Assembly (NCBI RefSeq): GCF_002878395.1
Contig: NC_061122.1
Coordinates: 75,473,294 to 75,537,293 of the forward strand
DNA from: Capsicum annuum
Lineage: Eukaryota; Streptophyta; Magnoliopsida; Solanales; Solanaceae
Direction: 5' to 3'
Length of the DNA: 64,000 bases
Numbering within the stretch: position 1 is the stretch's first letter; each line of letters begins with the position of its first letter. Position numbers and translations under genes: made by a program. Below, one piece after another: positions 1 to 10,559 of the stretch. The notes beneath the pieces were generated by a model, which worked only from the letters and a program-made list of their open reading frames with translations, was not told the origin of the DNA and did not search any database.

Positions 1-175
1 ACCAATGCGATCATGGCACACCACATCGCCAATCGCATTGATCAATATTTGTGCAGGCTTCTAGAGCCAAAAATTCTGAGTCTCGATGCGATCATGGTGC
101 GATACATCGAGTATCGCATCACAACCATCAACGCACCGCGCCGCGTCGCTTGTAGCGTCGGCACCTAGTTTTTAG
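1..175 (+). other. CpG-rich short-word cluster in the U3 of LTR Z
   Basis: Degenerate copies of GCGATCATGG, GCGATAC and TATCGCATC recur here, ending in a GC-rich block (CGCACCGCGCCGCGTCGC). The surrounding DNA is AT-rich. The position fits the upstream promoter part of the LTR. Comparable but differently worded clusters lie in the other LTR families of the window. Confidence 0.6.
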
Positions 176-2275
176 TCATTAAATGTCCACATTTTTAAGT
201 GTAAAAAGGTCAATTTCCCATCCTTAGATAAAACCAATAACAAGTGATTAAGCCTTTTTTCACCCAAAATATAGAGTTTTTCTCAAGAACAAGTTAGGAT
301 TTTCAATTAAGGATTCAAATTCAATACTCAAATTCAAGAATCTCTTCGTCAATCTTTGTAAAATTAGGAACTAAGAAATATCAAGTGTTGATTTAAGGAT
401 TTCATTCATCCATTAAGTCTAAGAACCCTCTTTAAAATTATAAAACATGATATTTATGTTATGGGTTGTTTGTAACCATGTTTTTCTTGTTGTATGAATC
501 CCAAGTTGGAATAGGAATATTTATGTGTTTTTTAATGAAACTACGTTAGCATGCAAGTTGAAATCCATGAATTAAGTTGTTTATGATGTGTAAGTTGATG
601 ATTGCACCTCTGTCCTAAGTTGTGCATGTAAGATGTTTGAAAAAATGCCTAAGAGGATAGAAATTGATATTGGTCATGTGTTCAAGAGGTGTCAAGTCTT
701 GTTAGTTTCATGCTATCGACTCCCGGGGGTATTTGTACCTGACAATTTAGCTGTGTGCCTAGAGCCAGTGTTAGTTTTCATAATACTCTCTATCAAGTGA
801 TTATCATTAGAATTCAGTCAGTTACATGACTCAGGAAAACTCAGTAATCTCAATCACTTATCAGATCTCAGTAGTATTCCGTTAGTCAATGGAAATTTTG
901 TGAACTCTATTCAAATCAACTAAGCAATCCTATCAGTAAAAGTTCAATTAAGTTTAAATCAGTTTAGTGTCTCTTCAGTTTTGAGTAGGATTCAGCACCG
1001 AGTGAACCCAATTATAGGGACTCACCTGTTAACCAGTAGAGGGTGTGATCCTTAGAAGTAATCCTTGCGTACTAGAACTACGTAGCTAGCATAGGTGGAG
1101 ATGTACCCCATGAGTTTAGGATTATAAACCTCATTTGATTTTTTCCTATTAGGAGGGGTTGTTGGAAGATCTCCCTGTCAGAGAGGGTTTACTTATAACT
1201 TGTATTTACCCGTGGCATGGTACTGATACCCTTCCAGCTAGGGTTACAGGTTGGACCCCACCAGTTCAGTTTCAGGGCATGTTGGTTAGATTATTACCTC
1301 CCACAGTCTTAGTTTCAGATCAAGTCTCAGTAATAGGACCTAGTTTAGTTGTACAGTTTCAGGACATTCAGGTACTGTCGCTCTGCTCAGTACGTAACTC
1401 AGCTAGTTCTATTAGAATCAGGACTGTCAGACACAGTTACCCAGTTAATATTATATTCATTATACGAAATTTATGTTACCAGTTTTCAGATTTCAGGACT
1501 GTCAGATACAGTCAAGTAGACCAGTTCTTTATAATCAGAACTGTCGAAAAACAGTTAGTCCTTTATCAATAATATGACATAAGTTCCTCAATACTCAATA
1601 GACTTAGTCTTTCAGTATCCTAGTATTAGTACCCATATATCAGTAAATCGACATTATCAGAATTCATGAGTTAGTGCTATCACTATCTCAGATACAATTA
1701 TTTATTCATGCATGTATTCTCACATTTATATTATTCAGTCAGCTAGTATTGTTCATGCATATAAACCATTGCATTCAGCCTACCTCTCTAGAATACCAGT
1801 ATAGTCAACCGTATTGATGTATTGCGCTATGGTGTTTTATACCATAGGTTCAGAAGTACTTACTTTAGAGTATCAGTAATATTCCAGTTTTAACAGTCAG
1901 AGTCAGCAGTGAGTCATCATCATTCAAGGATGTTATTATTTGATTATTTCATTATTTTTTCTCTTAGTTTATTTTAGCAGATCGGTTAGTTAGGGGATCG
2001 TCCCATGAACTCTTTATTCAGATAGTTCAATTTTAGAGGCTTTCAGACTACAACATGTTCAGACAGTTATTTCAGTTATTTTGGTATTGTTATACAATAT
2101 TTTCAGTTATATATCAGTATTGAACCTTATGTCCTTTCAATTAATGTTTCCACATATTCTATATTATCATTATTATTCAGGGCTCAGTTACAGATATCAG
2201 TCATGGGTGAACTAGTGGTCCTTCAAGATTATGAGCATCGTGTAGCATTCTGAGTACCAGATTCAGAGCGTTACA
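1..2275 (+). repeat. LTR of family Z (Ty3/gypsy, Tekay-like), left end outside the window
   Basis: No coding capacity is evident; open frames such as 1159-1572 are low-information reads through CAGTT-rich sequence. The stretch matches 54991-56711 by eye: the block around 'GGCATGGTACTGATACCCTT' (1215-1234) recurs at 55361-55380, and 'GAGCATCGTGTAGCATTCTG' (2233-2252) recurs near 56670-56689. It ends in GCGTTACA at 2275, the usual CA end of a Tekay-type LTR. It abuts a Tekay-A LTR fragment, so it is probably a solo LTR, or the end of a full element, inserted into that LTR. The clade is inferred from LTR style only. Confidence 0.7.
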
Positions 2276-3075
2276 ATAACTTAAATCCATGAGAGGATCA
2301 AGAAATGGATGTTAAACTTGCTTCCTAAGACCAAAAGCTTCACTTTTAAGATGTCACATTATTTTAGAATTTCTGCTCTCATAGTATGGGTGAATAATAA
2401 CCTAATTCGCAAACCTAAGGGATCTATTTATACCTTTTTCAGGTAAATAGGTGTTGTAATAGCATACTCAGGTGTGCAATCGCACACTCAGGTGTACAAT
2501 TGCACACATGAGCAATAAGAGGAGGTGTGGCTATTGACAACACCCTTAGTGAGATTGCATTACCCTCTCTGCACACACTTATGTGATCGCCACTTAAATA
2601 GTGCAATCGTAGATGCACTACAATCCAGTTGAAAGTTGGAAATTCTTCAAAGTTTCTGCCAAGGCCTTAGGATTCATTTGGAATCCAATATACACAAACG
2701 AACTATGTAACCACACTAAATTCAATGATCAATGGTTTTATTAGATTTTTGAAAAGACGTCATTTTCACAATGTTGACCCCCGAAACAAAAAATAACAAT
2801 TTTTGAATTTGTGGGTCGAAATGAGTTTAAAAATCCATAAAACCACACCGAATATGTCACGACTATAAAATCAACATTCCAAATCTGTTGGCGCAGTTCA
2901 TTCAGCCACCAATTGCATGAAACAAAGTATAGTTACAGAAGTCCATAATAAGGTTATCGAAGCCTCTAAAAGCCACCATAACACATAAAAGGCACAAAAA
3001 TGCATCGAGAATTATCCCAATCACTCCATAAACTACAGGGAGGGGTAAAACTTTAAAATCATACAACCAAGTTAC
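2276..3075 (-). repeat. 3' LTR fragment of minus-strand Tekay-A
   Basis: The block is collinear with 37545-38300, the 5' LTR of Tekay-A, in the same orientation. Shared landmarks are a minus-strand TATA box (TATTTATA on the plus strand near 2430, and at 37690), the CTCTCTGCACACACT word near 2560 and 37790, and the following ~500 bases. It is cut on the left by LTR Z and on the right near the start of element I, so the TGTAACA terminus seen at 38360 is missing. The integrase and polypurine tract that should lie to its right are deleted. Confidence 0.75.
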
Positions 3076-3623
3076 CCATGCTAGTAAAATTTTGGCTCAT
3101 GAAATCTTCAACCAAATGATGTTATACAAAAAAATAACAATTTCAATGCTTAAAATAAGGAAAATCTGTAAGTTTTTGAGGCTATTTTTAAGATATGATT
3201 CATTTTGGGTATGTATTGCAGTAAATCATGGTTTGGATGCAAAGTTGTGAAAAGGGCAAAAAAGGTATTTTTGTCAACTTTTTGGAGCAATTATAGATAT
3301 TTGGGATGTTTTCCAACTTGTTAGTGATCAAAGCATTTTTAAGAACTAAAAAAAGCTAAAAAATGACACCTAGCACCTACCAAGGAAACCAACAGACAAC
3401 ATGTAAGACCTACGAACCATAGGTAGACAAAGCAGGTGCTAGAGTTTGAAATCTAGAGAGCAAGGTTGCAAAAGTTTCACCTGGAGTCTGCAACTATACC
3501 TTATGTTAGGGCCCCAGGTAGTACTTGTGCCAATGATAGACCACAAGAATAGAGAGCAGGCTGCCACCGACCCAAATTTCTTCTATTTTGTTTGGGCTTT
3601 GGTTTTAGGGTTTCCTCTTGTTC

Positions 3624-3630
3624 TATAAAT
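3624..3630 (+). promoter_or_regulatory. TATA box of LTR X
   Basis: CTATAAATGCCC lies ~75 bases downstream of the short-word cluster of this LTR. It is the expected site of the retrotransposon promoter; activity is not shown. Confidence 0.5.
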
Positions 3631-4487
3631 GCCCTTTATGAATATTTTAGTTAGATTTACACACTTTTGATATTCACAAACATATTTTGATTTCAAGATC
3701 CATTTTTGATCATTGGATTTTCTTGTATTGATTTTGGTTATTTAATTCGGTTACAGTTGTAGGTTTTTACATTTTTTCTTTTTGTGATTTCATCTATTCT
3801 TTCAACTATTAATGTTATTGATTTCTTCACAATCATGATTGGCTAAAACCAATATCTAGGGTTATAGAAACCTTAGTGGATTGATAAATTAGGGGAAATA
3901 CGATTATTGATCTAAGCCAATACCATTGGCATGCATTGCTTTATTGCTATTATAATAGATTTTTGAATGGGTGCACATATTAGGATCCCACCTAGATATT
4001 GTTGCTTACTAAAAAAGAGGAGAAATGACTAAGAAAATATAAAGACAAGTATAATTTAACATTAATTGTAGATTAACGCTTATAATGGAATGTAGTGAAT
4101 GACCATTAACTGTCATCTAAAATCTAGAGACTCAAAATGTAATAGTTAATTATGATCAAGATAAATGGTTTGTAAGTCAACATCCTGGGACTCAAAAGTT
4201 AAAGGTTAAAATCCTTCTACTCATCCAAAAAATTGTAGAAGGTACATAACTTATTGATTCTGTATGAAAGGTATTGGGCTGGTTTAAAGTTGCATGATAA
4301 GCGTGTAGAGTTGAGAAACTAGGGGGAACACAATACTAGCATTCACCTAAACTGATTATAATCAAAGTCAATAAAATTACTTGATCAAGTTTACTATATC
4401 AAAATACCTCATTTATTTAACTTGGTTTGGCCGTCGACTACAACTGTTGAGATATGCAAACTACATGTTCCCTTGGGATTTGTTCCC

Positions 4488-4502
4488 AACCTACATTAGG
4501 TT
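4488..4502 (+). other. Hairpin near the 3' end of LTR X
   Basis: AACCTA-CAT-TAGGTT is a perfect 6-bp stem about 57 bases before the LTR end, preceded by a GGGATTTGTTCCC-type palindrome and followed by ACTATATT. The equivalent position in other Athila LTRs of the window also folds, with different bases (20354, 32021, 14732). Confidence 0.5.
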
Positions 4503-4569
4503 ACTATATTTTGATAGTGACTATTTCATTATCTAATTGGTGGTTCTATTTGGACGTTAGTAAAAAATT

Positions 4570-4587
4570 TAACATCGTTGCCAATGA
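4570..4587 (+). other. Degenerate tRNA-Asp-type primer-binding site, element I
   Basis: TAACATCGTTGCCAATGA resembles the Athila PBS (TGGCGCCGTTGCCGGGGA) in its CGTTGCC core and lies 10 bases after the LTR end. The first six bases are largely decayed. Confidence 0.55.
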
Positions 4588-4660
4588 ATATTTGTTGAGT
4601 TGTTATCAAAAGTTGTTGTAGTTTTCGTGTTTTTCATTTTGTTCTTATTCTTAGTGAGGC

Positions 4661-6190
4661 ATGCACAAGTATATGGCTAGCATACAAAGTAGAGGAAACC
4701 CCTTATTCCCAGTGCATATGAATCCAGGGAGGATCCTACAAACACCTGGTAGGATATCTAAGTAGAAAAGAGATAAACCTCATGAAGGGTTTATGATGAC
4801 CTACCTCCTCCTTCTCTGAAAGTACAAGATATAGTTGATCAATAGATCGGTAGGTCTTAGATCAACTAGAGAATAAGAGGATCGCAACTGAAGAAGTTCA
4901 GCATTTACCTACAAAGGTAGACCTAGCTAAGCAGAGACTAGTAACAGACCATTAAGAACCACTTAGTAGAAACAGGAATAGAGCTAGAGCTGCCCGTATT
5001 CAAGTCATCCCAGGATATTATTATGTGCAACAATATGCAAATGATAAAGAAGATTAGAGATATGTTGAGCCGGCAGAGACAAGAGCCATAGTTTCTCTTG
5101 TTTTTACCTCATGCATCATGTTTGACATCAAGTGTGAAATGATCCAACTTCTAAATCTGTATGGTGTATTTTGAAGGTCTATTTAAAAATAATGAAAATT
5201 TGCATCTTGCTGATTTCCTCGATCTCTGTACTTCGTATACAAATCCAGGGGTGAATCATGAAGTACTTCAACTGAGGGTTTTGTCCTTTTTACTTATAGA
5301 AGATGCATATCCTTGGTTATGGAAGCTTCCAATAAGCTCTATCATTACATGGAACAAGTTGTGCACGAAATTTTTGAATAGGTTATTTCCTCCATGTAGG
5401 ATGTTGTAGCTCAAGGATCAGATTTATAACTTCAGGCAGCAACAATCTGAGTTTAGGTTCGAGGCTTGGTCTAGGATCTAGAAAAATCTAAGCATGGTTC
5501 CTAAACATCGATATTTAGGGACGAGCTTATCAGAGATATTCTATAGGTCCCTAACCATTAGCTCTAGACCCATGACAGACACTATATTTGAAGGAGCTTT
5601 AATTAGAATATGCTGGGAGATAGCTTCAGAGATGTTAGATCAGATATTGTTCACTAACTAAGGGTGGAAAACTTAGGAGGCTTAAAACAGATCTAGAACT
5701 TATATTATTGGTGCGTCTTACAGTCAGAAAGTGGCTAATGACATAGTAGCACAACTGATTACATTGCTAAGATCTAATCTTGGAGTAATAACAAAGTAGT
5801 TTGCAGTAGCGCATTCTGAGAAAGTAAATGCAGTAGCAACAAAAGGGTCAGTTTTTGAAGCTTACTAGTAAGAATTTGAAGAGTAAATAAATTATCTAGA
5901 TCATTAGATGGCGGGTTTCTGAGCCCAAGGTCAAGGGAAACAAAGTCACAACTTTAATGACCGATATAGAGATCATAGCAGAGAGCACGATGGTGGATGG
6001 AAGAAGAAGGATGATTATAGAGAGAAGGGAAATAGGTGCATTATGCCTGGCAAACATGATTAAGAATCTATGATAGAGGATATACTAGCTAAGCTACTAA
6101 AAGGATAGAAAAATCAAGAGATCTTCCATAAGGAGATCAAGGCTGAGGTTTTAGGATTGACATAGACGTTGATTACTAGTTCAAGAAGAT
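4661..6190 (+). pseudogene. gag: gag pseudogene of Athila element I
   Basis: Gag forms the virus-like particle that packages the element RNA. The probable start is the ATG at 4661; the N-terminal words (NPLF, LQTP) match the gag start of element V at 47668. The best preserved part is 5161-5409, which reads an Athila-type capsid core (HLADFLDLCTSY, LRVLSFLL, WKLPISSIITW, LFPPCRML). The reading frame is broken by stops after 5409 and repeatedly to 6190; the downstream charged and Q-rich parts are only recognisable piecewise. PBS and LTR are directly upstream and protease follows. A non-functional copy; assignment rests on the family pattern and on agreement with the gag of V. Confidence 0.75.
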
Positions 6191-6462
6191 ATAAATAACT
6201 ATGAACCAAAGGAAGCTAGGTACCCTTCCATAAAACAACATGTAAAATCCAAAAAATAATGGTCATGTACTTGCTATTACCATGAGGAGTGGTCTCACAA
6301 AAATGGATTCCCCTCTATCTGCTGCAGAAGCTATTGATAATGAGACACCTATAGTTGATTCTAAGAAGATAAGAGGTGATAAAGGTAACATTTCTAATGA
6401 TAAATATAAGGGTCTAGTCACTGATCCAAAAATCAGATAGATTCTGAGACCGCTCCCACCTT

Positions 6463-6965
6463 ATCACTAAAGATTGAGGTAGAAGAAAGCGAAAGGTAAG
6501 TCCAACCAATTCATTAATATAGTAAAAGAATTTAACTTAAAAATACCTCTCATAGAGGTGTTAGAGAAGATGACTGGATACTCCAGGGTCATAAAAAGGT
6601 GAAGTAACAACAAGGTCCTAGGAACAGACAAAGGGTGATCCCAATGCATTCACTATGCCATGTAGTATTGGGTCATCCCAATATACCTGAGCCTTGTGTG
6701 ATTTTGGGGCCAATATTAGTTTGATGTTGCTTGCTATATTTAAGCAATTGGGTTTGAAACCTACAAAACCGATATTGATGCAGCTATTAATAGCTGACCG
6801 TACAGTGAAAAAGACCATAGGAATCTCTTTTGATGTGATCTTGAGGGTGGATGACTTCATCTTTCTGGCTGACTTTTTCCTAATGGACTATGGGGTTAAC
6901 ACCGAGATGCCCATTATATGGTGAAGTTCATTTATGGCCATATTTAGAACTACGGTTGATATGAA
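6463..6965 (+). pseudogene. Aspartic protease pseudogene of element I
   Basis: Retropepsin cuts the gag-pol polyprotein. Before it lies the usual Athila linker (KIPLIEVLEKMTGYSRV, 6540-6590) and an AFTMPCSIGS word. The catalytic region reads CDFGANISLM, with Asp at 6700-6702 kept; the family form is CDLGASINLMPL. The downstream words ADRTVKK, FDVILRVDDFIF and MDYGVNTEMPII fit the family in order. Several stops interrupt the segment. After ~6965 the sequence jumps to post-pol DNA, so RT, RNase H and integrase (about 3 kb) are gone. Confidence 0.8.
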
Positions 6966-7134
6966 AAAATGTGAGTTAAATTTTGAGTCAATTGTTAAGA
7001 GGTGATATTCAACATCCAAAAGTCAATGAAGCAGCCAACCGATATGAGGGTAGTGTCGGTGATTTCTTATTTTTATGACCCTGGATGATACTCCTGTAGG
7101 TATATTGATGAATTCCTAGTAGTCAAGATACCCG

Positions 7135-7264
7135 CGCCATGCCACGACATTAAATCAAGTGTTGCATGGGAGGGAAGGGATGGTTTTATCGGTGAAGTCT
7201 TAGTAACCAACATAGCTATGTGGTGCTGCAATGTTAAATCAAGCACAGAGTGGGAGGTAACCCA
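7135..7264 (+). repeat. Post-pol conserved Athila motif, two tandem copies
   Basis: Copy 1 (7135-7173) contains CATGCCACGACATTAAATCA and copy 2 (7220-7264) GGTGCTGCAATGTTAAATCA followed by GTGGGAGGTAACCCA. The TTAAATCAAG words start at 7150 and 7234, 84 bases apart. The same motif occurs once in each of the other Athila elements (25432, 62092, and minus strand 12187 and 52800). Confidence 0.75.
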
Positions 7265-8384
7265 CTATTTTAGTGTTCATATATTTGTTGTTTTTGTCTT
7301 TTTGTAGGTTTTTAGCTTTTGCACCTTACCTAAAATATGGTAAACATCAATACATTCATTGATTTCCAAGTAAGAGGACTATGTTATCATCCCATCATGG
7401 TCACAAGTTTCACATGGTAAGTTGAGTAATAAGTGAAAAGGTTGAAATTTTAAGGATGAAAAATAGTAAGTTACGGACTCTGACATTTCATTTTACTTTT
7501 GGGACCTAAAACTTAGGTTGTGGGACCATAAGTATTTTGAAAAATATTCAAACACCGAGTTCGTGTTTCAAAAAAGTGGGCCAAAATTTTCAGACCGTTA
7601 GTTACGGCCAGCACCTATAGGCTATAAGTAGTACATGCGCCCACTGCCTGGTTGAAGGTGGGAGCGCAGATTGATGTCATAGGTAGGTCATTTTGTTTAC
7701 CCGATTTTTAATTTAATTTTTGGCCCCATCGATATTTAAATATTACATAAAGCAGCCCCTAACCTATATAAAAACATTCTTACCCTCATTCTAACTCATT
7801 CTAATCCTCAAAACTTAACTTTTCTCTTTAAATTCAAACTTCCCTAATTAATATATAAACTGACCCCACACTTGAGTAAAGGTAAAATTGAAACTTATTT
7901 AAGGTATCAACTTGTCCTAATACTCTTAAAACAAGTTTCAACCTTTGTATTGCTAGAGTTCTTCAATATTCTCTTTCGGTTCTTCATAGAAAAGATATCT
8001 TTCTCAACTCCTAATGGTCATATATTGGTTTATCTATTGTTTAACTTATTTGATATGTGTAATCCATTGCAAAATTTAAATAAACTACATTTTTGTATAT
8101 AGGATCCTCGAAGTAGTCTAAAATCATAATGTAGGGTCGTGTTTTGAAGATAAATCTAATGTTATGCCCTAACCGGAAGTTGAACTTGAATGAATGAAAC
8201 AAATACTATTAGTTAATCATGTTTGTTTACTTTAAAATTCAAGATTCTTTATTAGTGTATGAACATTGAACTTGTTGGTATTTCAAAAATTAAGGAAAAA
8301 ATCAAACTTTTTGAATTTGGAGTTTTTCTTCAACTTTTACTCTCTTGAAATTTGTTGGAAACTAATGATTGATTTTTTGGGTAC
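7265..8384 (+). other. Spacer between pol and ORF2 of element I with word cluster, TATA box and intron-like segment
   Basis: No gene is supported here. A short-word cluster at ~7600-7690 (CAGCACCTATAGG, GCGCCCACTGCC, CATAGGTAGGTC) echoes words of LTR X (3368-3550). It is followed by an ACCCGAT block (~7699), TATATAAAA (7765-7773) and a CT-rich stretch. A donor-like AAAG|GTAAAA is at 7881/7882. Near 8370-8384 a T-rich tract (GATTTTTTGG) precedes the decayed ORF2 start. Elements II and V have the same order of signals. Confidence 0.5.
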
Positions 8385-8795
8385 ATACAACACCTAAAGC
8401 AGTGAAGAAGATGAAGGCCAGTACTTCGAGATGATGGGAAGTATCTCCCAAGCGTAGTGGTTCAGTAGAGGAGAACCCAAGGTAATGACGTAGAGACACT
8501 GCAGTTGAGATGACACGTAGAGTCACATGAGGACTGACTCGCCAGGCTGCTCAGTCAACTACATCCCGACCGAGGATGAAGCCCGCACAGATGCCATCAC
8601 CACATACTTCTCCACCTAACAATGATGATGATGACAATGAGGCAGAGACTGATTCTACTCCACAGGTTGTTACTCAGGACCCCCAGTCTAATGGGAGATC
8701 CCTAGATTTATCTGATGAGGTTGAGAAGGAATATTTATCTGTGGTGCCCTAGTTTGAGGAGGGTACCACTACTAATGTACAAGAGACAAAGGCAC
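8385..8795 (+). pseudogene. ORF2 of element I, 5' part (N-terminal basic region)
   Basis: Athila elements carry an extra ORF after pol, often called env-like; its function is not established. This part reads CCTAAAGCAGTGAAGAAG-type lysine-rich codons just after the probable start (ATG decayed to ACA at ~8386), then a low-complexity stretch rich in Ser, Pro, Asp and Glu (TSPPNNDDDDNEAETD, ~8609-8656) and an acidic end. Stops are present. Y1 is inserted at 8795/16456, and the coding continues at 16456. The N-terminal regions of ORF2 in elements II (27142) and V (63475) are likewise basic and poorly conserved. Confidence 0.55.
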
Positions 8796-10559
8796 TGACA
8801 GTGCCCAAGAAAACACACAGGTTTATGTTGTCTTATAAAGTAGTAAAGTGGCTTCAAGAAAGCCCAAGTATCGATCACTCAGGGACTTGTGTTCGCCAAC
8901 TATCTAATTCTAGTTTAACAAATTGAGGAGAGTAAACAATAGAGTTTTAGAATTGCATATTAAAATAAACTAAACTAATGTGGAAAATTAATAACTTAGG
9001 ACAATCAATGGATAAAAACCCAGGGTTAAGTCTTACGAACAATCATACTATGTTATTGAATTTCATTCGTAGACTCGCCTCTCTTAGTTATTGATTCGTA
9101 GGGTTAATTGCATGATTATGGTCTCCCGACCCCTAACTTTTTACATGATTTTGATATTACAACTACATCATTGAGCGGGGATATAATAATCCAATTAAGT
9201 TATTAAAGTAATGGTCTTGCGTTGAATCAAGTAAGTCATCTGAGTATATCCCTGTCCTAGATGCTAATTCAAATTCTTTATTTAATAAAAGAATAAAAAT
9301 AACACTTTATTTATTCCCATATTCTATCTCCATATTTCCTCTCCCAAGGTTAAAAGGTGACAATTGATGTAATCTAAGGGTAACTAATCCTTAAAATAGT
9401 TAAATTAAGAATAAATAAACAACCAATAATGATAAGCAAATTAAATGAAACTAATTCAAAACAAAAGTATTCATGATCTTGGCCTTAACCCCGAAATGGG
9501 AGTTTAGCCATGAATGGAAATATTCATCATCCAATCCCTTGGAGTGATGATACAAACCATACAAAAAACTAAATTAAAGAATGATAAAACCTAAAAAGAA
9601 GTTGTGGTAGCCTCCAATGATGTCCAAAGTGATCTAGGGCACTCCACGATTATTAAAATAGAGTTTAGGACATTATAGTTATAGTATACAAATCATAACC
9701 CTAATTGGACTAGGTTTCCACATCATTTTCCTTCAGCTGGGCAAAATTATCCTGATTTTGGTGGTCACTGCATTGCGCTGACATGCCAGTTCACAATTAT
9801 CATATAGTCTGTGAAATTCCAATGGCTTGTTGCGATTTCAACGTGTCACGGAGCCTCCTAGAATCCCAATATCAGATACACACATCATATATTAATGAAT
9901 CCATTGGATCTTTTCATGAATCCATTGGCCACTCCTACTTGTCGCACGCGCTCAATACTTTCCAGGGGTCTAAAATTCCGTCTAACTTGTATCTTGTGCT
10001 TCCGTGGTGATTTTTGAGCCTTCTTGAGTTGTTTATACTTGATTTGAAACTTTTATATCATTCATATATCATCATAATACATTAAAAAAGCATCTGATAG
10101 AGTTAAAAACAATAATTTAGAGCTCAAAACAACACAACATACTCAATGATAAACTTGAAACATGAGCTAAGCATAGGCTAATTTCACATTAAGCTTTAAC
10201 TTATTGTTTTGACTATTTTCTTGATCCAATTGACCCTTGAACATTATAAATAAGTTTTTTTACATGTAAATACATAATAACAACCTTCAGAACTCAATAC
10301 AACGCTTTTGAACCGAACATAAGAGACTAGACAAACATCTAGCTCAAGCTAGTTACACTAGTTTTCTCGGTTGACTTCTAAATCATCAATTTGCATCAAA
10401 ACTCATGTGAAACAACCATTAAACATTGTAAACACATACTTGGACACATAAATGTTCATTTATATCATTATCAACACATATAGCATAAGAATCATCCTCA
10501 AAACAATGGTAAAAAGGCTAAAATAGTAACGCTAGAATGCTTAAATACACCCAACATCA
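8796..10559 (-). repeat. 3' LTR of Y1
   Basis: Collinear with 14678-16455 over its full length (e.g. GTAGTAAAGTGGCTTCAAGA, CTCCCGACC, the block around GAAGTTGTGGTAGCCTCC). A hairpin GGCTT-TCTTG-AAGCC (minus strand, 8850-8864) lies near the element-sense 3' end. The U3 word cluster lies at ~9735-9990. TATA-like sequence is poor in this copy (ATAGTTATAGTATAC near 9680). Confidence 0.85.

Larger units (their letters stand above)
3117..4559 (+). repeat. 5' LTR of element I (family X)
   Basis: 3840-4559 is collinear with 31387-32095: shared words include CATGCATTGCTTTAT, GGGTGCACA.ATTAGGAT and CTAGATATTGTTGC. The right end GACGTTA aligns with GATGTCA at 32095 and lies 10 bases before the PBS. The left end is placed at a TGATGTTA near 3117, but any site from 3076 to 3120 is possible. 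A short-word cluster (CCTAGCACCTACC, CATAGGTAG, GCAGGTGCTAG) occupies ~3368-3550, directly before the TATA box. Confidence 0.65.

Noticed and set aside
1159..1572. 137-codon frame
   Set aside because: It lies inside LTR Z and reads CAGTT-rich sequence; the related LTR copy at 54991-56711 does not keep the frame.
7872..8102. 76-codon frame between the pol remnant and ORF2 of element I
   Set aside because: It has a non-ATG start, hydrophobic low-complexity content, and lies across the donor-like site in the intron-like segment. No relative in elements II or V.
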